A stretch of 64,000 bases of DNA from Neonectria sp. B-13 (Eukaryota > Ascomycota > Sordariomycetes > Hypocreales > Nectriaceae). Below are positions 31,106 through 42,620 of this stretch, in pieces. The stretch's first letter is position 1. Each line of letters opens with the position of its first letter. A program made the translations under genes and the position numbers. The notes beneath the pieces are model-generated. The model was not told where the DNA came from, ran no database searches, and saw only the letters and a list, made by a program, of their open reading frames with translations. The DNA is taken from assembly GCA_002682825.1 (NCBI GenBank), contig NOKP01000012.1:620001-684000 (forward strand), given 5' to 3'.

Positions 31106-33297
31106 GTGGTCTACTGTGGATTGACCGAGAACCGTGACCCGTCGTATGTATCACCAACAAAGACACCGATGACCAACAGGATGGCATGTTTTTCTCAGCA
31201 GACTGGTGACTTACCCCAGTCCGGAAGCTGCACCGACGCATCAATGAACCCCCAATCCTGCGGCATGCCTCCCCTGACCCTCACAAAGGCCGCCCGTCCC
31301 AGGCTCGCGCGATTCAAGACAGGTTGCCTCTGCTGTCGCCTGAGGAGGAAGAAGTGCCCCGAGGAGAAGCCCATTTGTACCAGCTGCAAGAAGCTTGGCC
31401 TGCCCTGCTCTTGGCCGCAGTCTGATGAGTTTGCATGGCGCCTTAATATGGGCATCGAGGGCGATACGCCTGCGCGAGACGCCATCAAATGTCTCTCAGA
31501 GGTATCGAGTCGAATCAACAAGACGCGCAAGTCGGACGCGTCAACGATTCCCCAGAGTCTGTCGCCGCCATCAGCATGTTCACAGTCTACATCAACCTCC
31601 TCGTCGGCGTCATCGCCCCCTTGGTCCTTGTCCGACTTCATCTTAGGGCCATGGGACGACGTGGTCGAGATTCCTCCGCCTTGCACACCTCCAGAAGCCG
31701 CGGAAACATCAACAGACTTGGCGACATTGTCCAAGACATCACCCCCCAGGCGGTCCACTAAGCGAGCGAGTCGCAAGAAACATCCAGATGTTCCAAACCC
31801 GCCTTTCCTCACCACAATTTGCGGCACCTGGGCAGCTCTGGACTCGACGTCCCAGGACGTTTTGAGGTACTACGTGGAATACACATCCGACAGAATGATG
31901 TCCCAAAAGCCAGGCGCAACAAATGTCTGGAAGAGCACCGTTCTGCAGCTCGCAGAGTCGGACGAGCTGGTCATGAACGCAGTGCTAGCGGTGGGGAGTG
32001 TTCATTTGGCGGCTAGCATGTCCGGCAACCAAGCAATTGAGGAGGCGACTACCAGATACGTCCTCCACTCCATCACCGGCCTGCAATTGGCATTGAAGGA
32101 TTGGATTGGTAGTAGCTCGACAATGAGCGATGATACTCTCCGCTTGATGTTGGTAACTTGCCTGCTCGCGGAGCACGAGGTGAGCTCCAACTTCTCTTGC
32201 TATTCAAGCCTCGCAGCTTCCCCGGCCCTCTGTTTCTCTCTGTTGTACCTCGCTCGATCGATATGCCTTGCGTGAAACATGATTTAATATACCCCGATAA
32301 CGGAAACACTGCCATCTTGAAGTCCTTGGAACCCGTTGTGGCTAACGCATGAAACTTCTCCAACCAGTGCCTCGGCGGAAACTTCAACGGAACCCTCCAG
32401 CTTCACCTTCGCGCAGTCTACCCCGTAGCCAGAGCCCTCGAGTCAAAGCACACAAACAACCGGATGGAGCTGGTTGCCCACCTGCTTGAACACACGGCAT
32501 ACCTGCAGTTCTTGTCAGTGCTACGATTCCCACGGCCCGGCGACAAGAGCGGCAACGACTCGATCGACTTGGTCAGGCTAATCCATGAAGGACGCTTCAC
32601 GCTCCTCAAGAGCTATGAGACGTTCGGGGCATATTTCGGCTGCGCTGCGGAGCTCTACGAGATGATTCCCACCCTCCACAAGTTCTACTCAACCCGGGAT
32701 TTGGAAATCTCGACGGGCCGGGATCTCGGGTGCACAGTAGAATTCAAGAGGCTCCTACACGACATCTCGTCCTGGCAGCCACCTCAGGACCCATGTGAGA
32801 CCCAGTACAAGTACACTGACAGCTGGCTTAATGGTCTGGGTGGTTACGAGGGGCCCGAGGAACGGGCTGTCCGGGAGGAGATGGAGAGGGCTCGGAAGTC
32901 AGATGAATCACCTATGGTCGCCTCAGCTTTCGCCATCCAGAATTCACTCCTCCTTTTCCTCTACTCAGCATATCTGCGCCACCGGGATGATCAGAGCCGC
33001 CTTGTTGTGGCTACACAGCCGGTCGTTGACGAGACGCTCGACATTCTCGATCGAATCAAGAGGACAACTTGGGAAAACACTACCTGGTGGCCAATCATTG
33101 TCGTTGGATCGTATGCGAGGAGCCCAGAGCAACGGCAACGGCTTTTGGCTAATCTTGGAGAGTTTAGCCCTCCAATGGGGATCGTCACACGGGGGATCGA
33201 GCTGCTGAAGGAATTATGGAATTCACCCGATGATATCTTCGGGCTGGATGGTCTGTCGAAAGTGGTCGGGGCCAGTGAGGCATATTGCTTTGGATGA
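31106..33297 (+). CDS. Zn2Cys6 fungal transcription factor
   Basis: Nuclear regulator of 667 residues from two exons (31106-32179 and 32368-33297; 188-nt intron). The zinc cluster at 74-101 reads GCLCCRLRRKKCPEEKPICT, then SCKKLGLPC, giving six Cys with normal spacing. A Ser/Pro-rich linker follows (about 135-240). A long helical C-terminal domain of the Fungal_trans_2 type starts near TTICGTWAALDSTSQDVLRYY and continues through the spliced exon (CLGGNFNGTLQLHLRAVYPV). The intron is needed because the first frame runs into unrelated sequence ending SICLA. Later in-frame ATGs exist at residues 22, 26 and 47, so the first 20-50 residues are uncertain. Its position between two paralogous FAD oxidases makes it the best candidate for the cluster-specific regulator. 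Confidence 0.88.
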
Positions 33298-34223
33298 GGG
33301 GAGGTTTTTAGTGAGAAATATAATGATTTTCTAGCGGCTTCTGGCTTGCATCACGCGATTTTGTAAGTGCAACACAACCAAACCTGTGTGGGTATGCTGT
33401 GGAGTAGGATGGGCAAGTTTTTCATGGCTCAAGTAAGATGTCAGGGCCCGACATCCTTCAGCCGTAGTCCTGCTCTTACTTTAGACTACAGGAATTTGCT
33501 CTAGCGGGACTAAATGAACTCGAAGGCTTGCGCATCACCAATTATTCGCCTCACTCAAGCTATGTTGCAGTGCTTCCATCTGGCGATAAGTCAACATACT
33601 GCGCACTGAAAGACATGTCTTTACAAGCAGAGCCATATGCCATTCTGAAACAGTTCACATACACACACATACAAGAAAATGAGCGTCTGTCCGAGGAGAT
33701 CGATCCAATTCGTCCGGTCAAGCCTAGGAGTAACAGTCCAACTTCAGCGCTCGTGGATCCAATGCCGAGGTAGAATCGATGCACTGGTTGACCAATCGGA
33801 ACGCGGTATCAAATATCGGACGACCCGGGGCCCGAGGACGCCGTTGGCTTGGGCATATCTAAGCGCGATGGCCACCTTCAGCACAGAGTGGGGGCACATT
33901 ACTGCAGCTGATCGATGCCGGAGAGCATGCGGATCGTGGCTTCGGAGACCCGAGAAAGTCTCAACCCGCAGCTGCTCAAGTCGGTGGAGTCTCGCCGCGG
34001 GCACCCTTGGCAACGTGCATATACTACGCTACGGAGGCCTGATGAATGCCGCGGCTGGCGGTTCTTGAAGACCATAAGAGAAGCGTAACCAGCAGGAGAT
34101 ATATACCTGCCATTGCAAGGCTCTTACTTGACGAGCAAGAGTTCCCTACTCACTGCGAGTTTATCGGCAAGTCATTACTCAGGATTAAGACAGCACTTAG
34201 AACGACACAGTCGTGACAGCAGC
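33298..34223. other. upstream region of FAD oxidase 2
   Basis: About 0.9 kb between the regulator and the second oxidase. It contains CGGGCCCCG in reverse (33826-33834) roughly 400 bp before the ATG. Overlapping short frames (33679-34068 and 33744-34013) have no recognisable content. Confidence 0.45.
33826..33834 (-). promoter_or_regulatory. CGGGCCCCG motif, site 3 (minus)
   Basis: The recurrent 9-mer in reverse orientation (plus strand CGGGGCCCG), 390 bp upstream of the second FAD oxidase. Confidence 0.35.
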
Positions 34224-35936
34224 ATGGTGAAGTTAACCGGCAACGAGCTGTCTTATTGCGGCTGGGCCATTTTGACAATGGCACAGTCTGTGATGGCAAC
34301 CGACTTTGGCCAGCAGACTCTGTTTCCAGGACAAACTCTGCCCTCATTCACCGAGTCTTCATGTCCTTCGGCGGTACGTCCCCTTTCTCACCAACGTTCA
34401 TCATTGGACTAACGTCTCCTCGATCTAGTGCGAACTCCTCTCCACAATCCGACCCAGTCAGGTCCATTACCCTGGTACAGCAGGCTACGAAAAAGTGCGA
34501 TATAACTACTGGGATAGAGCGCAAGCCACAACTTCCCAAGCATGTATATATCAACCTGTCAACGCTGGCGATGTCTCGCTCGGAGTCATTGTCGCGCAGC
34601 ATGCGTCGTGCCCTTTCGCTATCAAAAGCGGAGGTCATGGCAGGTTTAGTGGCGAGTCCAGCGTTAATGGAGGTCTTGGTATCGACCTTGCCAAGCTTGA
34701 CAAGATCGAAGTGTCAGAGGGTCGCGATACTGTCACCTTGGGGCCGGGACTGCGATGGGTAGACGTCTACACTGCCCTCGAGCCTTTAGGCATCACCGTC
34801 ATTGGAGGGCGGGACGCTGATGTTGGTGTGGGTGGTTTCTTAATGGCGGGTAAGTCTCATCTTCCTGTGCTGCCGGACCTGAAAACTCCCGAGAACGGAA
34901 CATCTGACGTCGTATCTTAGGGGGAATCTCTTTCTTATCAAACGAATACGGCTGGGGAACTGAGAATATCCGATCATGCGAGATCGTCCTTGCAAACGGC
35001 ACCATAACGACTGCCAGCTCGACCCAAAATGCAGACCTCTTCAAGGTTCTCCGAGGCGGAGGCGCCAACTTCGGCATCGCAACCTCCTTCACGCTCGAGG
35101 CGGTCCCGTATAAGGGCATGTGGGGAGGGATGAGGGCACAAACGGCTGAGCATCTGGATCCGTTGCTCAGTGCTTTCCATGAATACGCGATCGTCTCCAC
35201 AAGAAGAGACCCTCACGTATCAGTCGTCATCAACACGGGAATCTACGAGGGCATCTGGGTCTTTGCCAACGACCTGGAGTACGGCGTCGCCGTGGAAAAC
35301 TCTCCTCCAGAGCTTATGAAGGCGTTCATGGACTTGCCAGCTATCGTGGATGAAACGGGTATACGAAACATGTCGGATTTGACTATCAGCATGGGAAATC
35401 TCTCCCCTCGCGGAAACTACAACTCGTACTGGGTCCTCATCACAAAGCATGACCCAGAGGTTTTACGATTCTACATCGACACATTCATGGCAGAGTCTGA
35501 CAAGCTTCTGGCGAGCGGTCAAGTTGCTGGCTTCTCCCCGACGGGGTCCATCCAGACAATCTCTCCCAACATGCGACGCCTCGCCCGGGAACGAAACGGC
35601 GGCAACATCATGGGGTCTCTGGGTGAATCCGACGAGCCGCTGCTCTTGTTCAACCCGGCGATGCGCTTCAATGACCCCAAGGGTGCCGAGCTTGTGTACA
35701 AGCTGATCGAAAAGATTCTCACTGCAACGAAGAAGAAGGCCCAGGAGCTCGGCAAAGATTACGATTATCTCTACGCCAACTACGCGAGCCAATTCCAAAA
35801 CCCTATGGGCAGTTACGGCGCTGAATCGGTCAAACTGATGCGGGAGGTGTCAGCCAAGTATGATCCACAGGGAGTGTTCCAAACTCTTCGTGCTGGAGGT
35901 TTCAAGCTGGACAAGGCTTATGACACCCTGCGCTGA
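34224..35936 (+). CDS. secreted FAD-linked oxidase, berberine-bridge-like (copy 2)
   Basis: 528-residue paralogue of 28827-30541. Exons: 34224-34373, 34429-34849 and 34921-35936; introns fall at the same codons as in copy 1 and the middle exon is again 421 nt. A hydrophobic N-terminus (about 10-26, CGWAILTMAQSVMA) may be a signal peptide or anchor, weaker than in copy 1. The covalent FAD site is IKSGGHGRF with His120. The second attachment site again lacks Cys (GGRDADVGVGGFLMAGG). The remaining landmarks, RGGGANFGIATSF, YANYASQFQNP and FQTLRAGGFKL, are intact. The pair could perform successive oxidations, or one may be a diverged backup. The regulator gene sits upstream in the same direction. 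Confidence 0.88.
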
Positions 35937-37500
35937 AAAAGGATGCGAAGGTATTGTTTACCTTGAGCTGGTCATGGGGCGCTTTGCAGTGGTGCGAAAG
36001 GATTCTCTCGGTGGTCAGAATGTGGGAGTCATGTTGACGCCAACCCGGGGGATGTCGAAGTCGAAATGTAAGGTAGCCGAGGGACAGACCAACCTAGCGG
36101 TCCATCTGGTGGTCAATCAGACCATCCCTACTGCGTCCTTGAGCCACCGAAAGCTGTCGATAGTCTCGTTTCGGTACCTGCAACTTTTCATGTAGGTCTA
36201 TGAAGAAGAACTATCAATTTATGCAAGGATCACGCTAGAGTTGTGGATACAATATACTGTCTAATCGCATGACCATAGTGTTGCATTTCGTGATCATCAT
36301 CGCTCTTGTCGTCACATCAGGCTCATCTATATCATAAGGTTCCTAGGCCCGTTGGTCTCTCAAAGACTGATCCCTTTGACTTCTCCCAACGAACCTTGAT
36401 GCTCTCAACAACCTAGTCATCCTAGATGACACGTTTCCTTTCCTTTCTAGTCATCCTAGATGACACGCTTCCTATCCCTTCCTAGGGATCAAGTCACGTA
36501 TTAAAGACCTTCCTTTTCCACTAGGATAGATAGAAACCAAGAGCGTTTATCCCACATCCTGACCCTCATCAGATGTAACACTATCAGATGTAATAAGTAG
36601 TTCTGCCTAGACCTTTCTTGGCGACAAGCAACCAGGAAACCGACAGAAGCTATAGTCCACAGTCCACGAGATCTTCTTCAAACATTCCCGCGCCCATAGA
36701 ACTCAACCAATGCTGCTATGAACTTTTCGGTGTGCTCAGCCGTCTGGTGGACTCAACGCTGGTAGTAGGCCATACTGTTCCATCATTCTTTGGGGTCCAC
36801 GGATTCATCTCCCGCAAATGACTTACGATTCATGCCTGTCACTTTAACATATGTATCAATTCGTTACGGTACCTGATGATGCTAAGAATGATAGCTTTTA
36901 ATGTTAGGAGCGCACCTCTTCGGCGATTGCAGGGCCTCGCTTGAGAACCAAACTGAGCTGTCCTAGGGCGCTTAATTTTGACCCTACTATTCTACCCCCA
37001 CGTTACAACCCCCATGATCCTGAACCTAGAACCGAGGTTCATTAAGCGCCTGACGCTAAGCTCAATGCACTTGATGTCGGCATGGATTGGGCGGCGCGGA
37101 ATCCTTAACTACCCCGTACCGTAATTCGCCCTCGGCATCCACTTAGCTGTGTCCGCCGAGCGCGGGGAAAGTGAGCAACATCTAAGCGCGGTATGGAAAG
37201 AACGGAAAAGCCTATTTGCATGGAAAGTTACAATGAGAAGATGCATGGGAAAAATGCGGGGGCACATGGACACGGTAGATTAGATCAAGAGTACGGAGGC
37301 CGAGGACTGCGAGTCCCGGTTCGAGATGCTTTTCCAGAATCCGGGTTTCTCCCTTAAATGGAATGATGTTGTAGGACCTTTGGATAAAATTACAGGATCA
37401 AGTACAATTCAGGTTTTCCAACAGCCTACCTCTGCCTTTCTTGTTCAAGTTGTCATTGTCACCAGTCACACAAGCCCAATCCTCGTCCAGATCCACAGTC
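35937..37500. other. intergenic with a 27-bp direct repeat
   Basis: About 1.5 kb without a supported gene. It holds the 27-bp repeat pair at 36413-36473 and the small repeat ATCAGATGTAA (near 36567 and 36584). A short plus frame continuing from the oxidase end (to 36195) looks non-coding. Confidence 0.5.
36413..36473 (+). repeat. 27-bp direct repeat containing an inverted repeat
   Basis: CTAGTCATCCTAGATGACACG followed by (T/C)TTCCT occurs at 36413-36439 and 36447-36473. Each unit holds the palindrome GTCATCCTAGATGAC. It may be a protein-binding site or a footprint of a small element. Confidence 0.75.
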
Positions 37501-38775
37501 ATGACTGCGTCTACCAAAGCCGAGCGTCTCCTCGCCGAATACCTTTCTCGGTATGAGGCAGACAACAAAACATCAAAGGAGGTGATCCAAAAAGCTTCGG
37601 AGTATCTTCCGGGAGGAACCACCCGGGCCGTCTTGGCTCAGGATCCTTTCCCGCTGGTCATCACGAGCGGCAAAGGGGCCGAGTTGACTTCGATCGATGG
37701 CCGGACATATCTCGATTTCGTTTCCGAATACTTTGCTGGGATCTACGGCCACTCGCACCCCAAGATCATCAAAGCAATCGAGGAAACTGTCAAGGACGGA
37801 CTGGGCTACGGCGCCCCTCATCCTTCCGAGGCCGAGCTCGCCAGGTTGCTCGTGGACAGATTCCCAAGCGTGGACCGCATTCGATTCTGTAACTCCGCTT
37901 CGGAGGCCAACATATTCGCCATCGCCGCCGCGTTGAACTTCACTAGCCGGTCTACAGTCTTAGTCTTCGAAAATGGCTACCATGGTGGTGGTATGTCGTT
38001 TGCCGCTGCGGGTAACAAGAACCCGTTGAATGTCCCACACGACTATGTCCTTGGCTACTTCAACGATATCGACAAGACAAAGGCCGTTCTTGAAGGTCCT
38101 GATAGCGAAGACATCGGTGTCATCATCGTTGAGCCGATGCAGGGTGCTGGAGGGGCCAAGCTCGGCGACAAGGCATTCTTGGAATACTTGCGTCAAGCGG
38201 CAACACGAATCGGGGCTCTTCTCATCTTCGACGAGACCATTACGTCGAGGTTCGCATACGCAGGCCTTCAGACTTACTTTGGCGTCACCCCGGACATGAC
38301 CACCATGGGCAAGCACTTCGGCGGCGGCTTCAGCTTCGGTGCCTTTGGCGGTCGTGCCGACATAATGGCCCAGTTTGACCCTCATTCCCCAAGCCATCTT
38401 CACCACTCAGGCACCTTTAACAACAACGTCTTTAGTGTCAAGGTCGGCGCCGTGGGCACCAAGCTCCTAACGGAGGAGAATCTCAAGTCTCTAAACGCCA
38501 TGGGTGACAAGCTACGCGACCGGCTTAAGGATATACTCGTGAAAAAAGACGCCTCAAACGGGCTGGCTATGATCGCGGGCTTTGGCAGCATTCTTGGCGT
38601 GGGATGGATTTCTGCTTCCGGTCTAGCTCATAGGGACCTTTTCTATCATTTCATGCTTTCGAAGGGCATTTACATTGGCCATAGGGGCTTCCTTGCGCTC
38701 AACTTTGCCCATGAACAACATCACCTTGACCGAGTGGCGGAGGCTTTTGAGGAGTTCTTGAACATTATATTGTAG
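37501..38775 (+). CDS. class III aminotransferase, glutamate-1-semialdehyde aminomutase-like
   Basis: Single-exon, 424-residue PLP enzyme of the HemL-like branch of class III. Landmarks: SEYLPGGTTRAVLAQDPFPL at the N-terminus, FCNSASEANIFAIAAALN, VFENGYHGGG, VIIVEPMQGAGG, LLIFDETITSR (Asp244) and MTTMGKHFGGGFSFGAFGG (Lys271, Schiff base), then SGTFNNNVFSVKVG. Fungi make 5-aminolevulinate through the glycine route, so a role in haem synthesis is unlikely; related fungal enzymes aminate or isomerise secondary-metabolism intermediates (inference). The open frame extends upstream to 37441 without an ATG; the first ATG is 37501. It is intact, with composition like its neighbours, and sits between FAD oxidase 2 and the permease. 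Confidence 0.88.
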   Translation: MTASTKAERLLAEYLSRYEADNKTSKEVIQKASEYLPGGTTRAVLAQDPFPLVITSGKGAELTSIDGRTYLDFVSEYFAGIYGHSHPKIIKAIEETVKDGLGYGAPHPSEAELARLLVDRFPSVDRIRFCNSASEANIFAIAAALNFTSRSTVLVFENGYHGGGMSFAAAGNKNPLNVPHDYVLGYFNDIDKTKAVLEGPDSEDIGVIIVEPMQGAGGAKLGDKAFLEYLRQAATRIGALLIFDETITSRFAYAGLQTYFGVTPDMTTMGKHFGGGFSFGAFGGRADIMAQFDPHSPSHLHHSGTFNNNVFSVKVGAVGTKLLTEENLKSLNAMGDKLRDRLKDILVKKDASNGLAMIAGFGSILGVGWISASGLAHRDLFYHFMLSKGIYIGHRGFLALNFAHEQHHLDRVAEAFEEFLNIIL

Positions 38776-39188
38776 GAATTATAGACTCTGCAATGCAATC
38801 TTGTTCTCATAGATGACACAACTAAATGCGTGGATCCTGCTAGGACTACTCTTTGCGAAGTGCTTCCCTTTTCTTTCGGTGCTGCACCTTTTGTTGAGGA
38901 AAAAGTGTGCTACAATCAGCGATAGAAACGAAAGAACACGGGTTGGAAGCCACTACAAGCCAAACTGGGGGATACAAGGACAGGCAATCAATCAGTTTAT
39001 TTAATCAACTAGTATGCGTGATGAGCCTAGCCAGTTGACAGGGGATCCATGAAATTGTACGGGCGGGCACTCAAAATAGCCACTGTTCAAGAGAGCACTT
39101 CATCAACTGACGCAACCGGAAACAACTAATTCTTCCCAATGTACCAGTTACGTCCCCCTCCACGGCTAAGACATACATGAAAAACATG

Positions 39189-40845
39189 CTAAGCACACCG
39201 AACTGAAGCGTCTACTCTGTCAACCTCCGGTTCTTGGTACAGAGGCCCCGGTGGCTGGAATGACCGTCGAGCCAGGATCCAGTTGCCAACCGTGACCAGA
39301 ACGCAAACGCCAATGCACGCAGAGGTCCAATTCATTGTCGACGCCTCGACAGGAACAAAGGTAGGGAAGTTGATGATGACGCCAAGGACGATGCAGTAAC
39401 TGGCGGCCATGAGGTTTATAGCCGTCCCAAACGGGCCAAGGTGAAAGCTCCGGCGTTCAGGAAGGGTCTTTCTCCCTCGGATTAGCAGGAGAATGATGGG
39501 AATGGCGTATGAGTTGACGAAGAAGAAGCCCCCTGCCCCAAACAGAGCATTTAAAACTGTCGACGGGCCCAACATAAGCAAGGTTACTAAAAACATCAGA
39601 ATCACCGTGATGAAGACCGCGTTGACGGGCACCTGGAGCCGTCGGTTGACCCTGAGAAGCCAGCCGCGACGGTGAAGCCCGCCAGTCTGAGCAAAAGACC
39701 AAATCAGTCGACTGCAGGTATACACCATGGTGATGACGGCAAAGGTGTTGAGTAGGCAGTAGATGGTGGTGACAGTAACCACAAACCCGAGATTTGGCCA
39801 TGCATCCCAACAAAGCTGAAGAAATGCGAGTCCTGCAATTGGCTCATGCTGGTTTTCTGGTCTGCTGAGGCAAAAGAGAACCCCGATGAGCATGATGAAG
39901 GTCGACACAATATTGAGGAGAGTGGTGCCAATCATGACCTTGGGGACTTGCTCTGCTGGCCTCGGCATCTCGTCTGAAGCGTGTGTCGGGGCGTCAAAGA
40001 GACTGACAGCAATGGATCCGGGAAGAAGGTTCAACAGAAACACAAGTCCATCCGATGACCAGCCCGTGAAGTTGAATACATCAACAAAGACGGTCGAGGC
40101 CGAGGCCTTTGGCGATGTTTTGGCCAAAAGAGTGACGAAGATGAAGAGGGTGGCCGCGTTCAGAAACAAAAGGTTTGGGAAGGTAATCTTGGGAAGAATC
40201 CTTATACCCACGGTATTGATAGCGAGAGCTAAGACACCTATGCCGATGTTGACAAGGTATGCCTGCCAAGGCTCTCCGGTGAAGGAGTCGACCGTCAGGG
40301 CACCTAGAGCGAGGAAGAATTGGCTGCCAAAGACGGAGGTTCCAGTGAGGCCAAACAACCAACCCCAGAAAGTGCAGAACCCAACCCAATATGTCAAAAA
40401 GCGAGAGCAACTTCGTGGAGCCAGTTTCGTGACCCAATATGCCTGACCTGTTGCGTTGTCAACGTCAAATCCGACAAAACGCCAGCCGTCCCCATTGCTC
40501 TTTCACTTCAAGAGCCATCTTACCTGAAGTATGTGGGTATGAGGAAGCCAGCTCGGCAAGGCTCAAGGCGACAGTAAACTGAAAGAAGGCGGCCACACAG
40601 AACGCCCAGAAGTAGAACGGACTTCCTCCAACTCCCATGACGAGCTGGAGACTTGAGCAGATGGTAAGGGGAGCGGCGGATGACGACCACTGAATACCGA
40701 CGGCTGCCAGCACACTAAATCGGTTGCGGTCGAGATGAATAGGCTCAGAGGTTTGCCCAACGCCGACAAGAGAGGATGCGTATTCAGCGGTGACCCCATT
40801 CTTCTCGTTGTCGTCGAGGCGAGGGTTCTTGTTAGTGATGGACAT
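39189..40845 (-). CDS. amino acid/choline/GABA permease (APC family)
   Basis: Plasma-membrane transporter of 526 residues from two exons (40845-40524 and 40447-39189; 76-nt GT-AG intron). About 12 hydrophobic segments are visible. The conserved N-terminal block reads FSVLAAVGIQWSSSAAPLTI, then GSPFYFWAFCVAAFFQFTVA, LSLAELASSYPHTSGQAYWV after splicing, and a later ASDEMPRPAEQVPKVMIGT loop. This is the fungal GABA/choline permease type that moves amino acids or quaternary amines with protons. The start at 40845 (MSITNKN) was preferred over the upstream 40923 start because it begins with a normal hydrophilic tail. It is convergent with the aminotransferase across about 410 bp; it could supply substrate to the cluster or export a product. 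Confidence 0.87.
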
Positions 40846-41851
40846 GATACAGGTCGTATGGCACGGTTGAGGTGAGAATTCAGAAAATGTAGTCTCGGCC
40901 TTAGCAAAATTGGTGATTGACACAAGTTTTATACTTCCTCAGCGGCGGTTAGATCCAAAGACCGCTGGGCGAACACAAGCGTTCTAGTGTTCCTGTGGAT
41001 TGTAACTGCTATCTTACCGCCAAGACCTGGGGAAGAGGATGAGGGTGATTGTGAACGAAGCATTGGTTGAGAGGGATCTGACGAATCATGTTGCGTCGAT
41101 ATTCCCCCGCACTTTGGCAACAATCTAAGCGCTCCTCCGATTACAGGCGGCCGGTTTGAAGGAAGCTTGGCAAGGTTTGGTGGCGTCTGTTAGAGGCACT
41201 TGGGTACCCGGATACGGGCCTGGCTTGCGTTTAGGATGTCCTAAAGACTGAACGATCAATTGCTTCTTAATCGACACTCAGTCATACCGAAATCATGTGA
41301 CGAATCTCACACGAGAGGCTGCTGAAAGGAAACATCTTGAGGCAATGCTGCCCGAGATTGCCCTGTGATTGCCTCAAACCCCGAGCCAAGATCCCGCGGC
41401 GAAGGCCATGATTCTATCTCGGGACATGGAGCAAGCCGTGAAAAGCGCCCGGCCTGGCAGGGCTTAGCCAGTGGAATGGTAGCCATTAAGGCCGATACTT
41501 GATCGTAATGTTAGTGCCCTGACACATATCAGAGCGCTTAGATGTCTAGACGGCAGTGCATCTCCGCGCACGACCCATTCCGCTCGGTGTGCAGTATTAG
41601 GTGCTCCACGCGGGGTCGGGGGCCGCGGATTCCGCCCAGGCTCTCTGGACGTGATTTCTCTTCGGTCAAGCTGGGATGACGAAGTCCCTCTTGAGAGGAC
41701 ACAAATGATACGTGTAATTGTTCTGCATAGGCTGAGGCGTTGATATAAATGACTGCGGCCCGTAGAGGCTCGGCTGGCAGTGTCCATACTCGTGGGGCAA
41801 TTCATCCGGCCGCCTCTTGTGTCGGCTCCACAGCATCAACAAGTTTTCACG
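40846..41851. other. intergenic, nothing recognised
   Basis: About 1 kb upstream of the permease. Only short shadow-like frames; no motif of the CGGGCCCCG type. Confidence 0.45.
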
Positions 41852-42110
41852 ATGGGGAACTCCGCAATCTTACACTACGCCGACAGTGTCGTGACCATCC
41901 TCTTACAGCATCGAGTGCTGGCTATCACGGGACTCCTCCTGGTCTGGGCACTGTGCACAGTCACGTACAGGCTCTTCCTCTCGCCTCTAGCACGATATCG
42001 AGGGCCTTGCTGGGCTCGGACCAAGAGATCACACATGAAGTCAAGGTGGACATCACTGGAGAGTGGCACAGGCAGTGAAGCAAATACACTACTTTCCTCG
42101 CATGGTAGGA
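41852..42110 (+). pseudogene. cytochrome P450 N-terminal fragment
   Basis: Starts MGNSAILHYADS, has one membrane anchor (ITGLLLVWALCTVTY), then RLFLSPLARYRGPCWAR, the family signature 'YRLxxSPLAxYPGPxxA' of fungal P450s (compare YRLAFSPLAKYPGPFWAK at 49750). The frame drifts into unrelated sequence after about 55 codons, and no I-helix or haem motif follows. A dead gene fragment facing the PhyH relic. Confidence 0.6.
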
Positions 42111-42208
42111 AACGGAGCCGAAATATCACCAATGTAACACCTGCTCTTGTAAGGCACCTGTTTCAATCTCGGGAGCTACCTCACTCACGCTTACTCGCCC
42201 TGCCTGCC

Positions 42209-42620
42209 TCACAATTTCAAACAATCAGCCAACTCGCGCCAGTCAACCTGCCAGAGACCAGGAGAATCCTTAGGGCACACAGATCTGAAGCCCAGAAGCT
42301 TCTGTGAGCGCTTCGGCAGCTTCCTAGCATCCTCTATAGGGATAATGAAGCCGTACAGCTCCTCCGGGACGAGGTAGGCCGGGATAATTGTCATGGACAC
42401 CGCACGCCTCTTGCAGTCGGTAGTCAGGTTGACACCCCCGCCGTGCACCACCTTGGTGCTGATAAGCAACACGTCGCCAGCCTTCATGGTAGCCGGGATA
42501 GTCATTTCCGGCTTGCCCAAGTTGAAGTAGTCCTCCCAAAGATGGCTGCCGGGGATAGCACGCGTGGCACCGTTGTCTTCAGTGAAGTCAGTCAGTGCAA
42601 ACAGATGGTTTAGACCCGTC
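42209..42620 (-). pseudogene. phytanoyl-CoA dioxygenase (PhyH) C-terminal fragment
   Basis: The minus strand reads FALTDFTEDNGATRAIPGSH, then WEDYFNLGKPEMT, KAGDVLLISTKVVHGGGVNL, RRAVSMTIIPAYLVPEE and a C-terminal tail. This is the second half of a non-haem iron, 2-oxoglutarate-dependent PhyH oxygenase. The distal iron His (VHGGG) is present, but the upstream HxD pair and the N-terminal half are missing. The reading frame is clean over about 135 codons, so the truncation is recent or selection lasted long. Immediately upstream (from about 42621) the sequence switches to a BVMO relic in the same orientation. Confidence 0.75.

Noticed and set aside
37501..38775. Haem-pathway glutamate-1-semialdehyde aminomutase
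   Set aside because: Fungi make aminolevulinate from glycine and succinyl-CoA, so only the family resemblance is kept, not the haem role.
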